Positions 12,325 through 23,365 of a DNA stretch of 64,000 bases are shown in pieces. Source of the stretch: Taeniopygia guttata (taxonomy: Eukaryota > Chordata > Aves > Passeriformes > Estrildidae); contig NC_133028.1 of NCBI RefSeq assembly GCF_048771995.1, positions 72,214,501-72,278,500 on the forward strand. Reading direction: 5' to 3'. Position numbers and translations under genes: made by a program. Each line of letters begins with the position of its first letter. The stretch's first letter is position 1. The notes below the pieces were generated by a model. That model worked only from the letters and a program-made list of their open reading frames with translations. It ran no database searches and had not been told where the DNA came from.

Positions 12325-15300
12325 TCAGTACAAATCAGTACCTTCAAGAAAGATGAAGCCATAAGCTTTTCTGAAATGTATCTTGGTAATTTAAATGTTA
12401 CATCATTTAAAGGCATAGTTCAGCAAGACACAATTAACTCACTGAGAACTTAACTGGTTTTGCAAAAACTAATTTACAGCTGATAAAGTCTGTAAACCTT
12501 TGAAGCTTTCACTTATGAACCAATGATATGCACATTAAAAAAAAAAAAAAAGCAAAAAGAAAAAAACTATTTTTCTGCTTTTATGCTGTTTGTTTGCAGG
12601 TTTGTTGAGGTTCTCTCTTGGGTCTGGGTTTTTAAAAATATGCTTCAAGTTTCCAAGCTAGAATAAAATAAGTGGCAGCTTCTGCTACCTGCAGTGGCGG
12701 TGTTTCCTCAGGAACACAAAGCCATCACACTGCCTGACACCATTCATAACAAGGCTAGTCTGTGCTGAGAGGCCCCAGAGTGAATCTGAAGGTTGTGTCA
12801 GGCCTGGATTAACCTACACTGACAACTGCATGTAGAAAGCTGGGGAAATATCTGTTTATACCTGGCTCAGCCACAGTCAGGGCCACATTGCTCAGGCATT
12901 AGCTTTTATGAATAATTAAACCTGTAAAAATTATTCTTTATTACCTTCAAAAGATGCTCAGTTTAGCATCCTTTCTGAAATTGCACACTATAATATTTTG
13001 CCTTCAAAACAGCTGAAGAAACAAAGAAACATACTATTCTAATCCACATTCCCAAAAAAGCAATTGGATGCTCTGCTCACCCCAGATTTCCTGAGCATAG
13101 GCCATTCTTCTTTTAAACTAACTTTATTAAATTATTATGGAGAAATACTACTACCCTTCTGAATAATAATATATGAAACCATTATGTTTCAGCATAGACT
13201 ACTTTTTTGTTCTTGATAAATATGCAGCATTAGCAACTACGAAGTCATTACAAGTTTTATTGTTTATGAAAGCTAAGGATCGAAGGCAGTCTCTAAATGA
13301 CAAAGGAATCTGTTGAAAACATATTTCAAAGAGCACAGGTAGTGCCAGGTGCATCTATCCATCATGTAACTGATAAGGATGGTATTGTAGCCACTGACCC
13401 AGTTGCTAAATTAGTCTTTAGAGCAAAATGCATTTATAATCAGTTTGAAGCCAAATTCTATAAGGGGAATTAATTATCCTTTATTAAGAAAGGATTGATG
13501 TCTCGACTCTTCATTTCTGGAGCCTATTCTTTTTTTACAAGGCTATTCCTTTTCACATGCAGGTTTATGTGAGCATTTTCGTCCTGGAACAGTATTTTTC
13601 AAAAATATACAAACATGAGCAGTCCTCAAAACATAAAAGAGCAAGACTGGTTGAGAAGAGAACAGACCAAGCATCTCCCTTAAGTGACTAAGTACCTAAA
13701 GACATCTCTGATTTTTGCCCATTTCAGGAGTGCCTCAGCCCAAATCCCAGTGGTTTAATGACTAGGCAAAGGTATTTGCAAAGCCTGGCTATACCTTTGG
13801 TTCCCTCCAAGCTCTGTAATTCCCACAAGCACATGGCCAGGCTGTGGCTGGAGCTCACTGCAGCTCCCAGCAGCCTGTCAGCCCAGGTCTCCTTTCCTTC
13901 TAGCCAGCTCTTTTTTTGGGATGGATCCATGAGGAAACCTGGAATGTGTATCTGGGAGGAGCGTGCCAACTCCTGACCCTGGGTGCACCAGGGACGAGAC
14001 TAAAGCAGGGTGGATTTCTCCCCTCCAGAGCAGTTACTAGACTGTGAAAGTAGTCTGCTGTGCTGGGACCTGATTTCAGGAGTATTTCTGAATTTTCTCC
14101 AGCAGCTATTTAATAACATACATAAGCAGTTCTGAAAAAGCCTATTACTCAGAGCCAAACCTGCAGTTTGTGGCCAAGATCTCCCTTTTGCTGGCTTAGA
14201 AAGTCATCTTCTGCCTGATGCCTCTCTTGGGCTCACAAACACTGCACTGCTAGCTGAGGACAAGACAGATTCTGCAGTAACAAGTACTCACTGCTTAGCA
14301 GTTGTCACCAGGGCAGGTGACAGTCTCACCTGTGAACATCTTGCCTGGAAGAATGAGCCAAGACCCCAACAAAGAAATGCAAAACTTCTTTGGATGCACC
14401 CTGCCCCAGCAAAGTCTAAATAATCACACTGTACAACATCAGATATTCTGTAGTCTAATCTAAATAGTCCTGAATCTGCACTTCTTCCTTATACAAATAG
14501 TTTAATTGTTTCCTGTGTTGAAATCTCCCCATGAATAAAAAGTGAAGAATCAGGGCAAAATTACTCCAGGAATATACAAATCCAGCAGCTGAATCCAACA
14601 GAAAAAGTGTTTTCATAAGCCTGTCAGCACCCTGCAAATTGTTGTTTAAATGTTAGGATATACAAGAGTTACTTTGCTGCTTCTCCACTTTCTTTGTAAA
14701 ATAAGTCCACAAATAATCTCCACTGTGATGCTTAAAAGCAGTTTATCTCCAACCCATATACTAGTTCTTTGATAGCATTTTGTCACACTTTTCAAAAAGG
14801 CTGTTTGCTTTTGATATATGCAAATCCTAAATTGTTGGCTTCGTTCATGTCACCTGCTTGGGGAAGTGTATGAAGTGTTGCATTCAAAAATGGAACATAG
14901 GCATACATTTTCAACAGCTGACTAGAATAAAAAGAGACCAAAATTACTTTCTTACACAATATTTTACAAACACAAAGCAATGTTAAGTCTTGATGTTCTC
15001 CTACATATAAGTTACTGAAGTATTAACTAACAACAACTGGCTGGATCATTTCAAGTCAAGTGTGTGTATAAAGAAGTTACCCAGATATTCTGAGAACATA
15101 ACTATCTCCATTTATTCCACTTTTAGGGAGTCTCATATCCCCAGTTATTTCTTTAAAGTATAAGGAAAAAACCAGTAACTGCTACATATTTTGATAACTA
15201 ACACAGAATTTCATATTTGGACATTATATATTGACAAAAATATTTTATATCAATACATGCACAAGAAAGGAGAAAACATCTATTGTAAATTTTAATACAT

Positions 15301-17320
15301 ACATATTATATATTTCAATCTATAGTGTAGAACAAAAAAGTAGTCAAAAGCTGAGACAGTTCCTCTCTTCACAATCAGGATTTTTGTTGTTCTCTCAGTG
15401 TACAGTGTTCTGAGCACACCTCTGTGTATCCTCTGTCCTTTTCCACAGTTTATCTTGGAAAAATATATTCTAGCTGAATTCCAACAGAAATATAGCTTCA
15501 TTAATACTTACTATCCAACTGTAAACTTAATTCTTTTGTAGAAGTGAGTTTTGGTTTTCCCCTTAGTTTGTTACAAATAGTAGCATTCAAGTTCTCTTTA
15601 CCTGTCAAAGGCACGCAAATAAAGGGGCAGAAAATACATCTTACAGAGAAGTTGCTACATTTGCATGAAACACAACACTGAAAAGATGAAATACCCTGCA
15701 GAATCCTACAACCCCAAAACAACAAAGGATAATTCAAAACTTAGTTGCTCAAGGAGAAAACAGCACAGTGTTGTTGAACAGGATAAATGTCAAAAAAGAG
15801 CGTAAAACTTTCAAATGAGCAAGTTCATTCCATGACAATATACAACTATAAATATCTGGGAACTAATATTTTGCAAAGACATTAATCTCTGTGACATACC
15901 TTACAGATAAATCTTTAGACATATGAAGCCTGTGAAGTTGCTAATGTAATAAGCAGTTCCCTGTATACAGACACTAAAACATACCAGCTAGCTTTAGTTG
16001 TCTGATTCTTTAGAGCAAGGAGAGATCTCAAAAGAGATTCAGGTGTGTTTTTACTGTAGAATTTTAGTTATTGCCTATCCCTCTGGCTCATAACAGCCTG
16101 TATTCTTCCAGGGGAAATCAGATCCCAGCCACATGCTGCTCAACGTTCAGAACACTGAAAATGGACCTGAAAAAGTGGTAATGTAATTCCTGTATTCAGT
16201 GATCTTCAGTGACAGCTGACCCAGAATTCTTTGGATGCATTTTGCTTCAATATCTGGTGAGATAAAAGATCATCACATCCTGCTACTGATACTGTCTCCA
16301 TTAACATCTTGATTCTGTGTGTGTTAGGAAGGGCCACTGGCAGAAACCCAGCACACTGCAGGTGGATGAATTATATTCAAAACTCACCTCTGCACAAGTG
16401 CCACTTGACTCTCTTAGTATACCATATTTAAAATGTAATTAAAACCATGACACACCATCGAGCCCAACTACAAGAGTGTTTTTAACTTGTCAGACCACAA
16501 ACCCAACAGGCAAACTTGGTCAGCTGGTGTAGGGCACAACTCGCTGTTACATTCTGCTTTACACCATGTGGACATGTGTTTGCTTTTTCCCAGGGTGCAC
16601 AAAACAAGGAAAAGACTGGATTCCTGAGCAGTTTATTGGAGAAGTTTGCACAGGCCTTAAGCTGTCCCAAAGGTATCATAAGCCCCCTGCACTTGCCCTC
16701 TGTTTTTCTGCACCTTTTTGTGTGTGTCAACATAAGGAAGGTTTGCACACAGAGAGTTAAGCACTTGGAGAGTTTGATGCATCACTAGATGCCTTGCTCT
16801 GAGAAAATCCTGATCTGCTTGCCAAGGCTGCCCTTCTGGATACCAGGAGAGCATTCACAAATCGAATAAAGAATTCATAGAGCAGACTGCAGGTACAGAG
16901 AGATTGGAACCTCTGGCAGGACAAAATTGGCAGCTTGCTTGCCACAGCGGAACTACTCTGAAAAATCAAACACACACTACATCAGTGAAAATGTCATACT
17001 CAGTATGTTTGATCATGGACTACAAATTAACAATAATGCTTCTGGGTTCCTACATAAAGAAATCTAAACGCCTTCTTAACAAGAACAGGCACAATATTCT
17101 AGAAGGAAGGTGCTTGGAGTGTATGTAGAAAACAAAAGGAAGCAAGACTTATGCTTAGAAGAACCACATAATATTAAAGACTTAACAAGTCCTACAGCCA
17201 GCTTCTATCATGTGTTGTCACATATTTGTGGCAGACTAACATGGGAAGAAATAGCAGCAATTTATCCTTAATACAAAAAGAATATAACCTGCCTAAAAGC
17301 AGAGTCACTGTAGTAAACTT
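12325..17320. other. Unique sequence, no gene supported
   Basis: An A-rich run lies at 12537-12567. The stretches 12680-12930 and 13730-14030 are somewhat richer in G+C, and the second is open on both strands (81 residues minus, 72 plus), but neither shows a recognisable domain or paired splice sites. AT-rich blocks near 15180-15310 contain TATATT clusters. No repeat family was recognised. Confidence 0.45.
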
Positions 17321-17416
17321 CAACAAAAACAAAACAAGACAAACAAACAAAAAAACAAACACATAAAAAACTCCTAAAAAACAAAAACCAAATGCAAAAC
17401 CAAAAGCAAAACCAGA
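17321..17416. repeat. A-rich low-complexity tract with C interruptions
   Basis: About 95 bases of A runs broken by C, including caaacaaacaaaaaaacaaac and caaaagcaaaacc. It yields a spurious Phe/Val-rich frame on the minus strand. Confidence 0.8.
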
Positions 17417-17547
17417 AATGTTATAGTGATTCACTTTGAATTCACAGAGAATTCTAATCAGAGTATCATACACACAGTCACACTTCAATCAATTCCCACA
17501 AGACTCATGGTGGGCATTTCAGGGCACTGAGTAATTGGCATAAAGGT

Positions 17548-17574
<27 letters not shown>
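17548..17574. repeat. Poly(A) run of 27
   Basis: An uninterrupted run of 27 A. No retroposed gene body is recognisable on its left, so a processed pseudogene tail cannot be claimed. Confidence 0.85.
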
Positions 17575-17578
<4 letters not shown>

Positions 17579-18060
17579 AGGAAAAATAAAACACACAGCA
17601 ATCCCCCTGAAGAAGGCAAATCCCAGAAGCAAAACAAAACTATTATGTTTAGACTCAAAGCCTCCAATATATCAGAAGTTTGTGAACTCACTTGGTAAGG
17701 TTCAAAGCACAGGTCAGCTGACAGTCCTCCGTGGTACATTGAGAATAAAGAGACCCATTAAATAAGACAAAAGACAGTTCCAAGACACAGTTCCAGCACA
17801 CATCACTTGGAGTGCACACTGTTCCCTAAACCTAATTGCCTGAAAAAAGCAATAATGTGTTGAGATAGCCATTGCAGGGCCGTGTTGCCACCTCACCATC
17901 CTGAGCCACCTCCAAATCCTGCAGGAGCAGCAGCAGAGGGGAGACGAAGAGCATCACACTCAGCAATCAGTCCTTCAGGCTGGCATGATGGACCCTTGCA
18001 ATAATGGGGAGCATAAAAAGACTTTTTTTTGCACACCAATGGCCTACCTCTGGGCACACA
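17575..18060. other. Unique sequence before the AT repeat, no gene seen
   Basis: The part from 17880 to 18000 is richer in G+C and contains several CpG. It may belong to the same foreign segment as the LTR-like sequence to its right, but no motif proves this. Confidence 0.35.
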
Positions 18061-18188
18061 TATTTTAATATATTTATATATATTTATATATTTATATATT
18101 TATATATTTATATATATTTATATATTTATATATAAATATAGATTTACTTATTTATTTATATTTTTATATATATTTTTATATTTATTTA
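18061..18188. repeat. TATTTATA-type AT microsatellite
   Basis: About 128 bases built from TATATTTA and TATTTATA units with length variants, almost wholly A/T. Strand separation and hairpin formation should be easy here. Confidence 0.9.
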
Positions 18189-18603
18189 ACAGCTGGATGG
18201 TAACACGATAAGCCAAACTGTATAATTTATTGAAGGTAAGTATCACAAGCGCAGAGCTCTGAGTGGATATAAGCTCACTACTGTTATCTTGGAGAGTTTG
18301 GCAACGGAAATTCATTTCTGTGAAATTTGATGGGGGGTAATTAGGTTTTTCCTATTGTAATCTGATATAGGTGTTAAGGCAGTTTGTTCATGGGACCTCA
18401 CCTCAGCTGCTTAAGGGTCAGCCTCTTTAAAGGCTGGTTAAAAGGAAAACTTGTTGCAGCATTTTTGAGAGAAAGAGGACGTGAGTTTTATGAGATTTGA
18501 GCTACTCCAGTCTAGGCCTCAGATTTGGGCCTTGTGAGGCCTTCACGCCTCTGACGCAGTGAGAAATTAAGAGCTTGTGGCGCAGATATAAATTGTATTA
18601 AGG
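18189..18603. other. Possible retroviral remnant beside an LTR-like unit
   Basis: This segment has more CpG than its surroundings (for example acacgat, aagcgcag, gacgcag, ggcgcag). On the minus strand it holds AATAAA at 18226-18231 a short distance from its left edge, so it may end a minus-strand LTR or transcript there. On the plus strand AAG|gtaagt at 18233-18241 is a consensus splice donor, which is the competing reading. I cannot place it in a named family. Confidence 0.3.
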
Positions 18604-18832
18604 TGTGACGGGGACCACTGGGCTGTCTGGGTGTGAATTAGTATAGGTTTATAGTGTAAGGTTTAGGCCACTTTAAGGAAAAGGTAAACAATGTTAGCTT
18701 GCCAATCAGAGTGCCTTTGTTTTTGTAAACTATGTAGAAGCTTATATAAACTACCATCTTATCTCGAATAAAGGGAGAATGTTTGATTAACCACATCAGT
18801 TCAGATCTGTGTTTGTCTTGTCCAGCTTCCCA
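18604..18832 (+). mobile_element. Probable endogenous retrovirus LTR segment
   Basis: Starting at TGTGACGGGG, the segment carries CCAAT at 18702-18706, TATATAAA at 18743-18750 and AATAAA at 18767-18772, followed by T-rich sequence running to ca near 18831. Compact CCAAT-TATA-AATAAA spacing with the polyadenylation signal just after the start site is typical of retroviral LTRs with a very short R region. Both ends are my best guess. No target-site duplication, primer-binding site or internal gene was found. A diverged promoter of another kind is possible. Confidence 0.45.
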
Positions 18833-19687
18833 TTTTTCTGAGGTTCCCTGGCTTTTAAAACTAAGTAAACTCCTTCACTTGTGGATCCAGACAATATGGT
18901 ATTGGTCCAATAGGCTTCCTACTGCCCTTGCAGAACTCACTGCATTTGTTCCAGAGAATATCACATCTGTTACCATAGGAACTGCTTATTTTGATGGGGC
19001 AATATGAGCAAGGGATTGACAAAAGGGGATAATCTGAGGAAAATGTGGCATAAGCAAACACAATGAAGCACAGTAAATGTGTTATTGTCATGCTGGCCTA
19101 ACTCCTATCAGTATTTGAAACCACAGTTTGTTGGCAGTGAGGATTTTATAGCAAAGCATGTGGGCACATACCTCATGTACTCTCTCATGCCTGTACACAA
19201 AGACTGGAGGCAGGAATGACCTGACTGCCCCAATACTGCCTAGGCAGCCCATTGAAAAGCAGGTAGCATTTTTCTTTAAGTTTTATATTTGAATTCTGGA
19301 TCCCTTAGTAATGCATAATAGCTTTTTTAGCTCTTTCCAAACCAAACTTTTTAAGCCAAATATTTTTAAGCCAATTTTTTCTTATATATCAGGTAATAAC
19401 TCACGTGCTAGTCTAGAAGTAAAAAAGAATTGAAAGCTAAGTTGTTATGTTTTCATTCTCATTTTAACATATATTAGGTCAACACAGCATGCAGATGAAG
19501 AAATTAGGCCTGAAAGTGGGAATTCAGGATTTCCATACCAGTTTGTGAAAGGTTCACTGTGTACACTCCATTTGCTATAGGTGGCTGAAATCACAGCATT
19601 GGCACTAGATACCTGATGAGGTGAGGGAGGTTATAACAACTGAAATAACACAGGAATAGTTTAAAACCTTGAAAATATCCTTCAGTT

Positions 19688-19715
19688 TATATGTATATAT
19701 ATATATATAGTATAC
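19688..19715. repeat. Short TA microsatellite
   Basis: An imperfect TA run of about 25 bases with a central gtatac. Confidence 0.8.
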
Positions 19716-22700
19716 GAGATATAGATATGTATACAAGACAAAGACTACACTCATCTCAGTACTAACTGATTTCCATTGAACTGAGTAGTAATTGGATCAT
19801 TTAAAAGCTTAATTTAAATAAATTCAATTAAAAATACATACTTCTCTTGTATGGACTATTAAAAGAATACAACTTTCTAATAAAATTATTTTATAGTCAT
19901 AACAGATTACCTAATAAAAATTTTATATTTTTTTAATACAAATGATTTTGGAATCATATGTGCTTTTTTATTTCGCTTCTTTAATTACAAATTGAAGCAT
20001 TTGGGGGGGTCTCAACAATCAAATGTAATAAAGCCAGTTAAGTATGTGTGACAGAAAGTTCTTTATGCATTCTTGCTTTCTGTGTGCTTGAAGCAGTATT
20101 TAATTATGAGTTTGTTTACTTAAGAGTTGATATAGGAGCAATAGTTTTAAAAATACCTTTTTCTGCCTATTGCTTTCTCCATTCCAGTTAGAATTAAAGA
20201 TAACCATCAGGAATCTTTGTGACACATCCATAAGCAAATTCAGATATTTCAGCAGTACTTAAAAAGCTGATATGCACGTTATGGAAATCTTGCTGTTCTC
20301 AAACTACTTGTGGGGGATAACTTATGGGACTGCTAATAGAAAATGGCATTTTTCATTGCTCAATTACCATTTCAGCTCTCTGAGTTACCAGAGGCTGTAA
20401 GTTGTTACCATCAGCTGAAAACTCTCTTACTTGGTGTTTTTTGTCTGGTCTCCCCCGGGCAAATGCTCTTGTAGCAAAAACGCCCATATTTGGCAATTAA
20501 TATGCACAGGGTTTTTTTAGCTTTACCACAGAGGATCAAGAACTTCACTCTTCTGCTCTCTTTCCTTGTAAAGATTTTTTTTTTCCATATGAGGGTTAGG
20601 CTATAGTTCTAAATGTGACAAGTTATATTGTAGATCCCTATGGACTATCTGTTCTCTGAATAAATTCTAGAACTGCAATGAATAGCCAGGATTCTCAGTC
20701 TGTTCTATATAGGAACCAAATTCATTAATTATATTCAAAGAAAGAGACCTAAATGGTACTTCTATGTCAAAGTTAAAAAATAAAAAAGCAAAGTTTTGTG
20801 TATTAATTTCATTGCTAAAATTATAAGTCATTTATCAAGCCTTACTAAATTTCAGTGAGTTGCTCTTCCCTGCATTTAAGCATCAATAACTGAAACCTTG
20901 AGCAGCTCTATTTCTTAGGCTTTGTTCTTTCTGTACCCTTTTTTTTAAACCCATTTTTCACAAAGAGGTTGCAAAGAAAAACTGCCTTGTACCCTGAGTT
21001 TTGAAGTAATACATACTTGTTTCCCAATTAGAAACAGGCAATTTAATAATAACTGTAATATTAAAGACTTTTTCTCTTTACCTTAGGCTTACACCCCAAA
21101 AACTGAATTAACTTGCTAGTGTTGACACCCAGATTTTGTTCCAATATACTGTCATGCCACACTCACTGGCAAAAGATGATTTTAAGCAACCTCAGTTATG
21201 TATCACGAGTGGGCACAGAGGAGAATACTGACTGTTAGGTGGGCAAGTCTCCCAGTGTGTTAATTTAAAAGATAAAAATATGAAATGCAAGAATACGAAA
21301 TACAATAGATCTATTCTAGCTCCTTCAAAAAGCAAGCTTGAAAAATGTACATTGCATTTTTTTATTAGCTGAGGGAAAGCCACTTTTTTTTTTTTTTCTA
21401 TACAGGTCTTTGATGCATAGCCTAATGCAGGCCTCAGCAAAAAGATAGCAAATCTTAGAATTTATTATTGTCAATAGTCTGCATGACCTTTACTTTAACT
21501 GCATCTTGGCTGTCAGTAATAATCCAAGGCTGCACTTTCAATGATAGAATGAGAGATTTTGCATATTGAGTCTCCAGGTCTCCTTGAGAGCATTCAGAAA
21601 TCACAGTCATTTATTCCTATTGGCAGGGCAAGGTCTGCTAGGAAAGCTCATTCTTCTTTACTTGAAGATGAAGAGTGGAGAAACTCCATTTTTGCCCTGA
21701 ATCAAGTACTAAACACTGTAGTTTTTTCAAATAAATCAACAATGAGGCTTCTGGGTCCAGGGTCTGAAATCTTTTCTCATTCAGGGCACCTGTTCTCTAA
21801 TGGTTCTCTTCACCTTTGCAACGTACAATTTTAGTAGTAGATAAAATAGCACTTTAACACAGACCTGGGGATTTTACATTCTAACCTTTCTTCATCTGTG
21901 GTTTGTTTTACCTGACAGGTTAGAGAGTTTGCAAGTTCAGAAGGAATCTAGCAAGGACAGGATTGCAAGGGCAATAATAATAAATAACTGGCTTGCCCTC
22001 TCGCTGGAGATGCTTTTAAAACTAAAATTTACTTAAGCTGTATAAGACATATGTGTAGCTGGGTAATGAAATAAAAGTGTCTCAGGCTAGGTGCAGATTA
22101 TCTCAGGTAGTTTTTTGCTTCTTGAACTGCCTGGACCAGCCAAAACCAGCCTGAGCTTACAGGTGTCCTGACACGACAGTATGTGCAACTGAGATGGACT
22201 TCCTTGTGGGACACAAGGACTTGTTCAACAAGTGTGTAAATACTTTCAGGAGATACTGTGGGACACAAAGAAAAAAAGAAACACTGTTTTCCTACAGTGT
22301 CTGCAATAAACATGGCATTTGAATCTCATCTCTTCAATTCCTCCCCCTCCTTCCCCCCACGCCGCCCCCACCAAGGTTTTATATTTCTGGCACCACATAG
22401 GAGATTGTTCCTGGTCTCCACAGGAGAAGAATTAAGGCAGGAGAAGGAAGAGATTCACCCTCAGAGACAACAGCAGCATCCCCAGAAGAGTGCCTGGATT
22501 TAAGGTCCAGCAAAGGCAGGTAGCTGCTCCCCTGCAGAGTGATTTACTGAAGCCCACAGGGTTCTGCAGGCACTCCATGATCTCTAACATAAGCTTAGCA
22601 CAAAGTTTCACAATTTGGCATGAATTAATTCTTCCACTAGGGCATATAAAAAACATCCCCAAGTCTTCTCCTTTCATCACCCTTTTATGGCGATTTATCA

Positions 22701-23324
22701 GAAGAGAAATTCCAAAGGAAACAGCAGGCAGGGGGTGCTCCAGCTGCCCGTGTCTATCACAGCCATATTTCTAGTGAAATTATGACAGCCTTTTTCCAAA
22801 AAGTTTATTCAGAAAAGGTGTAGTTTCAAGTCAACTGATACTATTCACTAATTCATTTAGCTCATTGGTCCAGTGAATGGGTATCCATCTATATAAAGTG
22901 GCACACTGTCAACAGAGAGACACATAGCAAGTCCTACAGGCACAGTAAATATTTTCCTTTGCTCTCTTCTTAAAATACAGGACTTTATACAGCATTTGTT
23001 TGGTTTGCCATTCTGAGCCTGGATGCAGAGTCTGCAAGACAAAATTAACTCTTTTTTTCATACACAGAAAACATGCTGTGTACTCCACAAGAAGGACTAA
23101 GGTGGCATTATTATATCTCACTTTCTGTCCCCTATAAAATTGAGTTGGAATTTGGACAGATTAATGCCTTAAAAACAATCTTTTTGTCCCTGTCCTTCAT
23201 GTCCTATTATTATTTAAAAAGTCTACTTTGTATGATAGGGTTTGAAATTACCACAATAAGCACAAACTGAAGTCTTGAATAACTTTCTTATTTTACTCTC
23301 TAACCAGCCACAAAACATTTGAGT

Positions 23325-23365
23325 AAAAAAAAAAAAAAATAAAAAGTACAAAACAAAACAAAAAT
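23325..23365. repeat. A-rich low-complexity tract
   Basis: Fifteen A, then T and further A runs broken by gtac and C. Confidence 0.75.

Noticed and set aside
16446-16475. CR1-like words (accatcgagcccaact)
   Set aside because: Match is short and neither the upstream CR1 tail nor the following body is present.
17548-17574. Poly(A) tail of a processed pseudogene
   Set aside because: No recognisable gene body or target duplication on either side.
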